Source of the DNA: Chionoecetes opilio | Lineage: Eukaryota; Arthropoda; Malacostraca; Decapoda; Majidae | Length of the DNA: 64,000 nucleotides | NCBI GenBank assembly: GCA_016584305.1 | Contig: JACEEZ010001175.1 | Span: forward strand, 49,466-113,465 | Reading direction: 5' to 3' | Shown: piece after piece, positions 11,651-22,283 of the stretch | Layout: each line of letters starts with the position of its first letter | Position numbering within the stretch: the stretch's first letter is position 1 | Made by a program: the position numbers and the translations under genes | Notes under the pieces: generated by a model | The model's input: the letters and a program-made list of their open reading frames with translations, nothing else | The model's database searches: none | What the model was told of the DNA's origin: nothing

Positions 11651-12000
11651 GCTGTTTAAAGGCCTCTTCCTTTTGCGACATTTCAAAAACCCAAAGTTCA
11701 CGGAACCCAAGAGTTCAGGCGTTCCAATTCGACCGAAAAACCTGGGTCCCGAGGCAAAGCGCGTAGTGATCCAGCAAAAACCCGGAACTTTCTCTACCAC
11801 ATTAAAGAGGTGGGTAGCTTGGGTAGAGTTCAGTTAAACAAACAAGGTTTGCCTTGGATCTATTTCCTTATGGGGAAGGTTTTCCCAGCACGAGTGGAGA
11901 GGATGTCAGACGGCATTAAAAGAGGAAATCCATGGCTGGTGGAGCAGCGTTCCGCGATCTAAATTTGAATGATCCTTCACATAGCGGGCTAGCTGGTTAT
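11651..12000. other. Unassigned sequence
   Basis: I see no recognisable gene. A plus-strand reading near 11865-11945 (KVFPARVERMSDGIKRGN) is open for about 30 codons but matches no family I can name. Confidence 0.3.
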
Positions 12001-12259
12001 ATTTCTATCTCTCGTTATCTCTCTCCCTTGTTATCTCTCTTTCCTTGTTATCTCTCTTCGTATTTCTCTCTCGTTACTCTCTCTCAAATATCTCTCGGTT
12101 ATCTCTCGTATCTCTCTATCTCTGTTATCCCCCTCTCTTCTCTCGTTACTCGTTATCTCTCTCTCTCTTTCTCCTCTCTCTCTCTCCTCTCTATCCTCTC
12201 TCTTTCTCGTTACCCCTCTCTCTCTCTGGGTATCCCTCTCCTCGTTATCTCTTCCGTTA

Positions 12260-12297
<38 letters not shown>

Positions 12298-12325
12298 CCT
12301 CCTATCTCTCTTCTCTCTTTTAAAT
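12001..12325. repeat. TCTC/TTATCTCTC minisatellite
   Basis: Pyrimidine-rich imperfect tandem array built from CTCTCGTTATCT and TCTC runs. Three overlapping reading frames here (152, 120 and 92 residues) are repeat artefacts rich in Ser/Leu or Arg/Glu. Confidence 0.85.
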
Positions 12326-12479
12326 TGCCTCGCCAGCGGGAGATGTTGAAAACCCCCCCCAAAAACGGGGTTTTTGCGTTCCTTTTGTGACACGCGAACC
12401 CAACCCTGAACCCAAACCCAACCTCAACGAAAGAACTGGTTCATGCACTGGGACAAATGGAAGAGGCCTATACATGAAG

Positions 12480-12660
12480 ATAGATAGACAGTATGGTGAT
12501 GGGCCTCCCATCATACTCGGGTACGAAAATAGTTCGATATAAGTACGGAAATAAAACGAACTTACGTACGTACGAACTTGAAGAAATATATCGAAACCGT
12601 AATATCGAACCGTACTTTAGCCCTAAATTACCGTACCGTACGTAATTCCTACCGTACCGT
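12480..12660. other. CGTA/ACCGT-rich segment
   Basis: Short motifs TACGTACGTACGAAC, ACCGTACCGTACGTAA and ACCGTACCGTAACGAAC recur within 150 bases, with no coding sense. It sits at the junction where gypsy sequence resumes. Confidence 0.4.
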
Positions 12661-13720
12661 AACGAACTACATGCCCTGCAGGAGCTGATCGGTGAAAACG
12701 AATAGGGTACCAAAATAATGTCCGTGAAATTGCTTGGGGACCCAGACCACGGCAAGGGGCTCGAGAGGAGTGACTGAGTACGAGATTAGATCGTTCAAGA
12801 CGCGGGACTGGCAAACGCAATGACATGATCTTCCCTCTATCATCTGAGCATAAGACAGCACAAGGCCTAGGGGCCAAATGCGTCCTTTGCAGAGAACGAA
12901 GCTCGGGAAAAGTAAGGAAGTTACGAACAGGAGCATTGCATAAGGCATGCTTATAAGTATTGAAACTCTTTTTTGCTCTGGGCTCATGAAAGGGGAGCAC
13001 CCTTCTTCAAGAGCTTCTCAAGGTCTGTTAAAGGGGACGTACGACGAAAACCTTTTATGAAGGAGCGATAGTAGCCCGCAAGACAAGAAAGAGCGTACTT
13101 TTTCGTGGGACTTTGGCGTAGGGAAATTTTTTACCGCTTCTAACTTTGTTCCACCGGTAAATACCATCCCGACCCAAACATGACCAAGAAACTGGAGCCG
13201 AGATTTCAGAAATTAAACATTGGCCCAAGTTTTACTTTGAGACCTGCCCTTGCAGTTTTCGAACATGCTTCAGTTGAGAGAAGGGGAGTGCCATATCTTG
13301 CTAACGATAATAATCGTCCAAATAAGCGAAACCCACTTTTCCCTAGCATGTCTGGAAAAACAAGGAATTTATATTCTTTGAAAGGTAGGAGGTGCATTTT
13401 TCACCCAAAGGGCTACGTTAACCATTGTAATGCTCAGACGGGTAGGGAAAAGCGTGACCTCCGGAGAAGCTCGTCAGGATGGCACTTGCCAATAGCCTGA
13501 AAAACAGTCGAGGCTAGAGAAAATAGGTTATTAGGTCCATTTTTTGTAAAAGGTCATTAAGAGAGGAGAGGATATGATCCGAATCCGGTTAATCATTAAA
13601 CCCGACGAAAGTCAATGACTGTCGCCATGACGCGTTTTTCTTGGGACGAGGAACAAAGGGGGTTCCAAGGAGATTTGGGATTTCTGAATAAAAAACCTTG
13701 CTCGCACATGTGTGATCTCC
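12661..13720 (-). pseudogene. Gypsy reverse transcriptase / RNase H, heavily decayed
   Basis: The polymerase region copies element RNA and its RNase H removes it. On the minus strand 12667-12990 reads SPEQKRVSILISMPY, then SRVLNDLISYSV and LEPLAVVWVPKQFHG, which follow the Ty3/gypsy RNase H pattern (tethering region, SRVLN...YSVTE-type and LAVVW motifs). 13050-13400 has fragments of the connection and thumb (LKVKLG, then GYYR-type and FSSYVPFNRP in shifted frames). No intact YLDD-type motif could be read. Multiple shifts and stops. Confidence 0.65.
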
Positions 13721-13739
13721 ATCAACTAGAGCTCTTTGG

Positions 13740-14258
13740 CTAGAGGACCTGTAGAAGTGTATAAAACATGATTGTATAAAGGCTGTAGTGTATGACGTGA
13801 GACGCTTTGACGGTAACTCCTAAACGCTCATCAGGCAGCGCTATAACCTGGCGAAATTGTGCAACAGTTTGAAGGAGTTCATCTTTGCCGTCAGGATAGT
13901 CAGTAACACGTACAAAAGGCTTAAGACGCTCGACAATATCAGCCTGTGATGCCTGAGAAGACTCATCCTGCAAGGCCGAAATAGAAGCCACAGGAAGTAG
14001 AGGTGGAGTGTCCTGAACAGGATTATCGTAAACCTGAAATTTGCTCATGAAAGTACCATTCTTAACTGTAATTGATGCACCCGTGTTATTGAGAACAAGG
14101 ACATCAGTGATATGACCAGGGCGCACGGTACTTAGAGTAGACTCGAGGCCAAGGCGATTGACTGGCATAGTTTCACTAAGGCACAAAACATCGCTGCCTA
14201 TAGGAGCCTCAGGGACACGAACAGGCAAGCGAGCTACGGGAAGGAATGATTTAGTCAC
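13740..14258 (-). pseudogene. Gypsy protease-polymerase linker
   Basis: 172 codons on the minus strand read PVARLPVRVPEAPIGSDVLC, GHITDVLVLNNTGASI and FRQVIALPDERLGVTVKASH. This resembles the segment between protease and reverse transcriptase in some Ty3/gypsy polyproteins, ending just before the region where the polymerase starts. The frame overlaps the next upstream ORF by a few bases in another phase. Confidence 0.55.
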
Positions 14259-14860
14259 TCACTAAAATAGCTGAAACGTAAGGCCATTGCTGAGAAACAC
14301 GGCGCGATTCATCGTTGCGCTGAGGCGAACATTGTGAGGAGGAGCGCTCCGTATTTAGATTGGTCGCTGGCATGCAAGGAGGAGGCAGAGCACGAAGCAA
14401 AGGTGCCGCTTCACCCATGGCAGGAAGAAAACGTCCATTGAACGAAAGAGCGCCTTGACTTGGATGTATATCAATACCATGCTGCGTAAGCGAGTCAAGA
14501 CCAAGCAAACCATGGCAAGGTAGCGCAAAACCACGCACTACATAGAAATCGGCATGGAAAGAAGATGACTCAGCAGGACGAACTGGAAGTGATACAACCC
14601 CTAAAATCGTCAGAGCAGAACATTCAACGCCGGAAAGATAAAAATGCGAAGGTTTGGAGGTGAAAACCATCATCAGGAAAATTTGTTTGTAATTCCAAAA
14701 ATGCAGCATCAGATAAAACATTAACGTAAGAACCTGTGTCCCCTCCCAAAGACAGACGGGACTTACCAATGTGCACTTGCATCGTCAAGAGAGGGTGCTG
14801 AGAGCAAGCGTCGACGACAGAACTGACCACATACTGTGAACATGGCAAAGAGAATGACGG
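14251..14860 (-). pseudogene. Gypsy aspartic protease region
   Basis: The minus strand has a retropepsin-like order: around 14700-14790 a reading with LGGDTGSYVNVLSDAAFLEL (the D-T-G active site triad with S) in the longer frame 14624-15409, then in the next frame HADFYVVRGFALPCHGLLGL, similar to the flap and LLGLD-type motif of Ty3/gypsy proteases. A frame change near 14700 separates the two. This enzyme would process the polyprotein. Confidence 0.65.
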
Positions 14861-16130
14861 AGAATCAGCCGTGGGGGGTCGCCGCTGCAGGTGAGCATTA
14901 GCTAATCCGGGCCGGCAGGCCTGCGGCGCGGAAACTTCCCCCGACTGAGGAAGTGAAGAGTGCACCTGTGAAGCACGTCTGTCACGCATATTGAGAAGCG
15001 TGAAGCAGTCATCTGAAAACCCTGGCCACCAAAACGGAAAAGTGACAGAACAGAGGAGTCTGAGAACCACCACGTTTATTAAAGGAGCGAGAAGGCTGCG
15101 ACCTCGGGGAGGGAAGCAATGGAGGAGGACGCGTAGCGGCGTCTGAGTAAGAGCGAGCTGAAGTGTTGTCGTGAGAATGAGAGGAAGGGTGAGGGAACGA
15201 GCCCTGTGGGGCAGGAGTCTCGAGAGCAACTTGTCGTCTACGTCGGAAATAACGCTGTGAGGTATGGCCTGTGCTCGAGCAAAATTAACACAGCAAGGGA
15301 GGAAAAGCAGAAGAACTAACAGCATTAAACATAACAGGCGCGATCGGGGTGTTATGAGGGGACGGCGCCGGAGGGACACGAAGAGAACTTTCTGCAATAC
15401 GCTTTTCAATAGTTGAAGCGAAATCTAGCAGTCTGTCTTTGGCAGTAAAATCAATGGAGGAGGCAACGCGGCGACATTCAGGAGTTAAATGAGCAACAAA
15501 CATGGCATATTCTAGCATTACGCGAAGGTCCTTGCAAGATATGGCGTCGTCTTTGAACCAATCAGCCTTACGCAGTGATGATACAGCGTCATCAGCGATT
15601 TGCGGGAGCAAAGAGCTTGGCCATCAAAATGATTTAGCCGTGCCAAGACGATTAGGAGAGAATCAGTCATGCGAAATACCCATTGTAAACCACCACGATG
15701 CTGACCTCAACCAAAAGCCTGAAGAAAATTGTCCTTGAACTCATGATAACTGTTATTTAGAAGACCAGGCTGAAACGCACTTGCCAACATCATCCTTTCC
15801 GCTCGTGAATTGGTACAAGTGACTACGCACAAAGGCAATTTTGTCGAGATCCAACACCAAGCTTGAATTACGCATTAAGTCCTCGCATAATCCAAGAAAA
15901 TTGAGCGCCGAGTAGGAAGGATCCTCCCCAGAAAAACGTTTGACAAGGGGGTCCTGGTGTAGAATTTTAATGGTTGGAGTAACTGATGGTGCAGCCACAG
16001 GCGGGGCATGCAACTCAAGATCATTAGGAGCCATAGTGAATGGGAGTTCCTGAACTGAACCGAAAGGAACAACAGTGCGTGATCGCAACACTCTGACGAA
16101 ATCAGCGTCCTCGTGAACCATAGGCAAAAA
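14860..16130 (-). pseudogene. Gypsy Gag region
   Basis: Two minus-strand frames (15753-16127 and 15285-15611) read like a gypsy-type capsid: FSGEDPSYSALNFLGLCEDL and KIAFVRSHLYQFTSGK in the first, DDAVSSLRKADWFKDDA and LEYAMFVAHLTPECRRVASS in the second. 14860-15280 is Ser/Pro/Arg-rich with no clear zinc knuckle. An ATG at 16125-16127 could be the start; frames shift at least twice. Confidence 0.6.
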
Positions 16131-16179
16131 CCAGAAACGCTAGTATATACACAGAGAGAAAAGCAAATCAGGCACAAAA

Positions 16180-17632
16180 GTAGCCAGGGAAACTAGGGTA
16201 TGGCGAGTGGTATCCCGTGAGGGAGAAGGAAAACGGGAACGCATAAGGAAATTGTGAAGATTAACTGAAAGAAGACTACTGTGCGATAGGATAAAGGCTC
16301 ACAAGCAGCAGAGGGCAAGGCCTAATGTGAGGGTCATGGAGAAGGAACGAAAACACAGCAGAAACATATGACACGGAAATAAAGACTGCAAGTGAGCTGA
16401 AAGACCCTACAAAAAAATAAAAATATATATATAACTAAATGGAAATAAATATAAACATAACTAATCTAATATACACATATACAAATATACAAGCCCGTGA
16501 CGAAGCACAGAATGGAAGGTCTGGAAAACACACTCACGTAACTGCAGAAAGTCATATGTATCCATTCAGTCACCTGGAGGAATGTGGGTGATGGGCGCCG
16601 TTCAAGCGTTTCCGCGAGGAGGGAGGCTTGTGAACAGCGGCGCGGGGGAAGGGGGGAGAGAGGAGAGCAGGCGGCAGGGCTGGGGTGGGGTTGGGGTGGC
16701 AGACCACGTGGAACGAATCCTTGACCTGACGGGAAGGTCAGGGCAAGGGGGGGAGGGGGGATGCGCGTCAGGTCACTCTGGGCGCGGTGGGAACAAAGAG
16801 ATAAGCCGGTCAGGCCTTGTCTCGCAGCCAGAGGGGGGGGGAGGGGGGGGGGTGAACACGTATTAGTGAATCGGGTGATGCCCGGGCCAATCACAGGCGA
16901 GCACAGGGAAGGGAGCCTGACGACAGCCGGGCACAACTGCGCCATGAAAGAAAAACAAATGGCGTGACAAAGTATTTTCTCGAACACAAAGCACTGGAAT
17001 CTACACACACACAAAAATCACACAAAACAACACTCACGAAAGTTAAGAGGCCAAGAAAAATAACGCACTGGCTAGAGAAAAATACCACGAAAATGTCTGC
17101 GTGGTATATAATGAAAATGACAAAAAAGAATCACAAAAAACCTTACTAACTCGCAAATCACGCGTAACGAAGTACTGTAGGGCTTGGGGCGCGATGACGA
17201 TGACGAGGTCGTGGGCAGGAATGGAGTCGCAGGGAACGGCACGCTGGAGACGTCTGAAGAAGGCGCTGCAGGAGGCGAAGCACGGGCGTGAAAGGAAGGC
17301 CAAACAGCAGACATAAGCTAGCCGACGCAGGGCGGCGTGACTGGACAGCAGAGCACAGCAGCAGGCGATGTAGGTGGAGCCGAAGTAGGGCTGCGAGGCT
17401 AAACAGCAGGACTGGAACCGGCAGAAGCAAACCGAAGGGAACAAACAGCACAGGCGTCGTGGATGGGAGGTCAATCGCGGGAGACGACGACAGGTAGTTG
17501 CAGTCAATAGTAAGCGGCACAGGACAGCAGCAATCGTGAAAGTGGCCACGTGGACCCTCGTGACGCGACCAGCAACACACACACATATGAAAAGGCAACA
17601 CACGAACCAAGACCACCGTTGACTGCCGCCAA
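16180..17632 (-). other. Gypsy 5' leader between LTR and gag
   Basis: No retroviral domain is visible here. There is a G-rich run on the plus strand (16640-16860). Several long minus-strand frames (16466-17014, 17043-17603, 17158-17616) overlap one another, have skewed Pro/Arg/Ser/Cys composition and match nothing I know, so I regard them as chance frames. A primer-binding-like sequence lies at 17615-17632. Confidence 0.5.
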
Positions 17633-17643
17633 TGTTATGGTTA

Positions 17644-18490
17644 AAGGCGGCGTCACACTAGCACTTTTTCCGTCTAGTTAGACGATCTCCGTTGGTTTTT
17701 TCTCGCTCTGACTAGTTTTTTCTCGCTCTGACTAGTTAGTCCGTCTGAATCAGTCAGTCTGACTGAGTCAGTCGATCGTGATCGTCTTGATATGGAAAGT
17801 TGAAGTCAACTTTCTTAGTCAAATCAAAATCCATAGTGATTACTTTAAAGATATTCGATATAAATCAGTAATTTTTTGCAAATTATAATTCAATACATTT
17901 GAAAGTATTAAAAATATTCACGTGACTATTGTACATGTAGATACATTTAAAAGCCGGTTCTATATAACAGCCAACAGTCTCTCACATGACTCGATTGTTG
18001 TTCTTCTTCTTCTTCTTGTGACCTTTTCTGCTTATTATCGCTTTGTAGATCGCCTGTCAAGCTCGTTGTGTTTCTTTTTCAAGACACACTCAAAATTTGT
18101 TTCTCACTCTTCAAGACTTCAACTTAAGATTATAGACGAAATGCTGTGGACACGTAGGTAGCTCAGAAGAATTTCTCGTTGAATGCATACGCGTGGCCAC
18201 CCTCTAGCTTGTCTCTGGGACCACAGTGACTTGTACACCAAGAAGGCCTTGATATTCTAGGTCTTATCTAGGTCGATATTAGGTCTACTACTGATAAATA
18301 ATACACATAATTAAGTGTATACCAGCAATAGCTTGCCCTGGCGTCGGAGCCTTGTTTGTTTACATGCAACAGCTGACTGGTAGTGCAGGCGAACGATTGT
18401 GTGTGTGACGGCTTGCAGTCAGAAAATTGTTAGTTATGAGAAAGTTGCAGAAAGAACTAGACGGAAAAAGTGCTAGTGTGGCGCCGCCTT
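17644..18490. mobile_element. MITE with 36-bp inverted ends and TA duplication
   Basis: The left end AAGGCGGCGTCACACTAGC continues with ACTTTTTCCGTCTAGTT; the right end is its inverse with one mismatch. TA flanks both sides (17642-17643 and 18491-18492). A TA duplication fits Tc1/mariner-type or ISL2EU-type elements, and the end sequence does not decide between them. Only short frames inside. Contains short direct repeats (TTTTTTCTCGCTCTGACTAG twice near 17695-17735). Confidence 0.8.
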
Positions 18491-18787
18491 TATAGCTTGT
18501 TGTCTTCGTAGTCACTGTGGTAGGATTGGTTGTAGGTAGCGTGGCGGTATAGGCCTGAGCGGTAGGCACGTGTTGCGTGGGTCGGTGAATCACGCCTTTA
18601 TGGACGTGCCTGGTCGTGTAACGTTGCGTGTGTGGGTTCGGGAGGAAGAATACACTTGTGTTGTATCTTTACGTGTAATGATGAGTTATTGGTACAAAAT
18701 CAGCTGCCGCCAAGACGTTAACCACTGAGACCACGTCTGACCCCGGCGGCAAGACTGAGAGAACTACTTGACCTGGCGGCTGACCCA

Positions 18788-19256
18788 GTAGGGTGGTCCT
18801 TATTTACGAAAATTTGAAATGTGTTGCTCCCACCCTGTAAACGTGTTTGTATTCATCCAAAGAGTATGCAAAAAAATATAAAAAAATATAAAAAAATCTG
18901 AAAGGTTGCACAATGACCTTGAAGTTTTATTATTTCAGCCTATTTTGAACGAAATACTACTAACCTTCAAAATGCTATCCCAATGATAAATAATAAAAAT
19001 AAAGTCATTGACGAATGATATTCGCGAATGTTGATTAAGAGTAATGCTCTAAACTTGTTTGTATTCATCCAGAAAGTATGTAAAATAATATATACTAAAA
19101 ATGTTTGAAAGGTTGCACAATGCACATTGACCTTGAAGTTTTACCATTTCAGCGTATTTTTGTAAAAAATACATAACTAACTAGTAACTATACATTATAT
19201 TATATAATGTAGACACATCACAAACATCACTAAATTCATTAAAAATCAATACATAA

Positions 19257-19288
<32 letters not shown>

Positions 19289-19317
19289 TATATATATATA
19301 ATTATATATATTATATT

Positions 19318-19359
<42 letters not shown>

Positions 19360-20774
19360 ATATAATATATATATAGTTTCTGCGTTAGAGGACTGGGGCC
19401 TGTCAGAGAGAGTTGTTGGGATATCATTCGACACTACAGCCACACACACTGGTCGCAACAAAGGGGCCTGCACGCTTATTGAACAACAACTGGAGACAAA
19501 TCTCCTCTACTTTGCATGCCGCCACCATATCATGGAGTTGATCACAGCAGCTGTATTCACCGAGCTGATGGGGATGACAAAGGCACCTCAAGTCCTCCTT
19601 TTCAAGAAGTTACAGGAAAGGTGGAAGTTCGTGATCCAGACATCTTATGAGACAGAAGCAGAGCATATCAAAGTCCTTCCCCTCATCAGCAGTGCCATGG
19701 CTGATCTGCTGGCCTGGGCCAAAAGATCACTGGAACAGCTTTCTCTCAGAGACGATTATAGGGAGTTCCTGGAACTCTCGCTGATCTTCCTTGGGGGAAT
19801 TCCACAACGCAGAGTCCGGTTCCCTGCTCCTGGGCCTATGCACCATGCACGTTGTATGTCAAAGGTGATCTATTCAATGAAAGTCTGGATGCTACGATCA
19901 CAATTCAAGTTGACACCCAAGGAAGAGGCATCCCTTCGGCGCATGTCAGTATTTGCTGTAATGGTGTATGTGAAGGCCTGGACTGAGGCACCACTTTCAG
20001 CATCTGCTCCCCGCAATGACCTGGCTCTACTTAAGACGCTTCATGCATATTATGCTGTGGACAAAGCAGTTGCCAAGCCCGCTCTGGCCAAGTTTAGCTC
20101 CCATTTATGGTATCTTTCTGAGAAGTTGGTGGCCCTCAGCTTTTTTTAATCCAACGTCCCCTCTGCCACCAAGCGCCTGATGGTACAGGCCATGAGGGAG
20201 TGACCTGCAACCAAGAATCCTCCTAAACGGATTATTCTCAGTCCCAATGCCATCCCTGGAAGCACATTGGAGGACTTTGTTTCAAAGGGAACAGTGACCC
20301 TCTTTAAGAAGTTTGGGCTCCCAATGGAATTCCTCACCATGGACCCTGAGTGCTGGACATCTCGAGAGGACTTTCAAAAGGCAACAGTCACTGTCCAGTC
20401 CATCCTCGTGGTAAATGACAGTGCTGAAAGGGGAGTTACGCTCATTCAGGAATACAACCGGAAACTGACCCATGATGAGGACCAGCTTCAGTTCCTGCTT
20501 CAGGCTGTGGCAGAACACTGCAAACAGTTCCCCGACAGCAAGAAGTGCACACTTCTTGGGCAACAATGAGTGGCATGACACTGACAGTCTGACACCCCCA
20601 TCCGTATTGAATATAGAGTGAAATTTCAAGTTCATTGTGCAACCCCTAAAAATATTCTATATATTTTTATATTTTTTTTTTTCTAGAGTTTCTGAATCGA
20701 AATAAACAACTTTGAGGGGTGGGACATAAATAATTCAAGAATGTTTTTTTTCCCTTTTATAAGGACCACCCTAC
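18788..20774 (+). mobile_element. hAT-like DNA transposon
   Basis: The ends are GTAGGGTGGTCCTTAT and its exact inverse. TGACCCA is present on both sides (18781-18787 and 20775-20781). Imperfect inverted similarity extends about 150 bases: GGTTGCACAATGACCTTGAA near 18905 is mirrored near 20620-20645. A second direct copy of this subterminal block sits at about 19050-19160. An AT tract (19255-19375) replaces or separates the N-terminal coding part. The 7- to 8-bp duplication and the TAGGG-type end suggest the hAT superfamily. Confidence 0.8.
19376..20572 (+). pseudogene. Transposase-like protein of the hAT-like element (two stop codons)
   Basis: One frame runs from the AT tract to 20572, broken only by TAA at 20147-20149 and TGA at 20201-20203. 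It begins VVGISFDTTATHTGRNKGAC, which has an aspartate in the place of a first RNase H-fold catalytic residue, followed by ACRHHIMELITAAVF with a C-x-H-H motif. Next come RFPAPGPMHHARCMSKVIYS and LAKFSSHLWYLSEKLVALSF. The C-terminal part (20267-20569) has VVNDSAERGVTLIQEYNRKL, with a glutamate suited to be the last acidic residue. I know this protein type as multi-copy uncharacterised proteins in invertebrates. The transposase role rests on its position between matched ends. The N-terminus is missing. Confidence 0.65.
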
Positions 20775-20937
20775 TGACCCACGCTCACCTTGTCCGCAAG
20801 TGGGCGCCGCTAGAGGTCACTACTATGCTAAAAATATATAGGCGGCAAACTTAAAAGTATAAATAGTTGTCTATTACACCGTTATTCGAAAAAAATAATT
20901 GAAAGAAAATTGATAAAAAGTTATCCTATTTCAACGA

Positions 20938-21800
20938 TTGTTTGTAATAGTCAATAATGTCGAAATCAGCTTAAGTGAAATCATGAAGTACGAGCTATCT
21001 GTATACCCACCATCACTATTCACAAGCAACGGACTTTCTCGAAGTGCCACTAAGCCTGAACTCGCAGATGCCATGGCAAAATGCTTATTAAATCAATCAG
21101 AACCAATACCAGATGCATAACGTTCTGTTTTTGATGGTGGATCCTTGCTCCGACTTATCAAATGGACCACAGATGAAACATATGAAGATATTGCAACCAA
21201 ATATGTTGCTTATGTCAAGAGAAACAACAATCCTATTGTTGTCTTTGATGGGTATATATAGCAATAGTGCATCGACAAAATTCGCGATTCATCAAAAACG
21301 TGCTAGGGGCCTTATTGTGGCCACAGATGTTCACTTGGTGCCATCTCAAGTGTTTATCTTTGGAGATAAGGAATCAGTTCTAGCAAACCAGAAAAATAAA
21401 CATAAATGTATCAGCTTCCTGTCTGAAACCTTGAAAAAGCACGGAGTATTAACAAAATATGCAGAAGGAGATGCAGATGTACTAATAGTGCAGGAGACAG
21501 TTAACATAGCAGTTAGCATGATTAACATAATATGTCATAGCAGAGGATACTGACATATTGGTGCTCCTCTGTCATCACATGAAGCCTATAACAGTCAGAC
21601 CCTGTTCATGGTATCACAGAAACCCAACATGAAACACCCCATTTGAAACATTGGAGAAATTTGTTCTCAACTCGGTGAAGAAGGCTGCAAGTGCTTGCCG
21701 TTTATGCATGCTTTGTGTGGATGTGATACTACATCAAGGTTAAAACAACATAGGAAAGGGAATTGTATTGAATAAAACAAAGTTTCCTGTTTGAGTGTGG
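20938..21800 (+). pseudogene. PIN/XPG-like nuclease family protein, copy I (broken)
   Basis: Reading across several frame changes gives, in order: MKYELSVYPPSLFTSNGLSR; a FDGGSLLRLIKWTTDETYED segment near 21130; VVFDGY near 21237; RARGLIVATDVHLVPSQVFI; KYAEGDADVLIVQ near 21460; EDTDILVLLCHH near 21548; and LGEEGCKCLPFMHALCGCDT near 21675. The spaced aspartates (D in FDGG, E/D in EGDAD, D-x-D in EDTDILVLL) are arranged as in PIN/XPG-fold nucleases, and HALCGCDTTS is a hallmark of a multi-copy invertebrate family. The same architecture occurs in 30983-35267, to which this is a distant relative. At least four stops or shifts. Confidence 0.65.
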
Positions 21801-22130
21801 AGCTCCGTTCTTGTCTAAAAGTCCACTCATGAGGAAATCAGAGAGGCAGGAGAAAGAGCACTCATTAATATCTACAGCTCTGGCAGTGATTGCGCATCTC
21901 CTGATGACTAAGAAAGAGGAAGTTTCAGGGTAAAGTCATAAAGAGCTTGAGAAGTGTTGAAGTTAAAGACCCGTCTCGGCCGTCAGGGTGCAAATTTTAG
22001 GTGGCTCAATATCCATATTTTTGTCTTATATGTCCACCTATGTTTCTGCCAAATGTGATGCTTTTATCACAAAATGCACAATTGTTAAGCTATGCTGTCC
22101 AACTACCTTCCTTCCCACGCCTGTTCCCGC
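21801..22130. other. Unassigned sequence
   Basis: Probably the decayed tail of the nuclease-family copy, followed by intron sequence of the serine protease gene. No further motif seen. Confidence 0.3.
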
Positions 22131-22137
22131 TCCTCAC

Positions 22138-22283
22138 CTATGTCGTTTTGGTAGTCGTTGAAGCTGGCGTAGGTGATGAGAGAGTGTACGCCCCGCTGCT
22201 GCGACAACCCCGCGGCTGTACGGTCGTGGTCGCCCAGCACCACACGCCACAGGGCAGCCGTCCGCGTGAAGCTGAACGCCTTG
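22138..22283 (-). CDS. Trypsin-like (S1) serine protease, one internal exon
   Basis: On the minus strand a 146-base exon lies between an AG acceptor (GTGTTGCAG just above 22283) and a GT donor (GTGAGG just below 22138). It encodes 48 complete codons, with one extra base at each end (phase 2 in, phase 1 out). The protein has LWRVVLGDHDRT, the usual Trp...LGDHD strand of chymotrypsin-fold proteases, and ends ITYASFNDYQNDI. The closing G would begin the Ala of the NDIAL motif that carries the catalytic aspartate. The His and Ser exons are outside this window or not recognisable. I cannot tell a digestive trypsin from a clip-domain or haemolymph protease. No defect in this exon. The neighbouring genes are transposons. 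Confidence 0.75.

Larger units (their letters stand above)
6359..20878 (-). mobile_element. Ty3/gypsy LTR retrotransposon with several nested insertions
   Basis: A minus-strand element bounded by two copies of a roughly 405-base LTR, here split by later insertions. In its own orientation the LTR starts TGTAATAG and ends CCATAACA (5'-TG...CA-3'). The flanking five bases are CCGGT at 6354-6358 and CCGTT at 20879-20883, an imperfect 5-bp target duplication that fits an old Ty3/gypsy insertion. Gag, protease, polymerase/RNase H and integrase traces follow in the usual order from high to low coordinates. The first bases inside the 5' LTR read TTGGCGGCAGTCAACGG on the minus strand, the position of a primer-binding site; I could not assign the tRNA. 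About 8.5 kb of the span belongs to nested elements. Confidence 0.85.
17633..20878 (-). repeat. Gypsy 5' LTR, split by a MITE and a hAT-like transposon
   Basis: Once 17644-18492 and 18788-20781 are set aside, about 403 bases remain that match the other LTR. The two insertions are later than the retrotransposon because both sit inside LTR sequence and have their own target duplications. Confidence 0.85.

Noticed and set aside
12001..12393. 152-, 120- and 92-codon frames
   Set aside because: All arise from the TCTC minisatellite.
16466..17616. Minus-strand frames of 182, 186 and 152 codons as genes
   Set aside because: They overlap each other in different phases, have skewed composition and lie in the gypsy leader between LTR and gag; no domain recognised.
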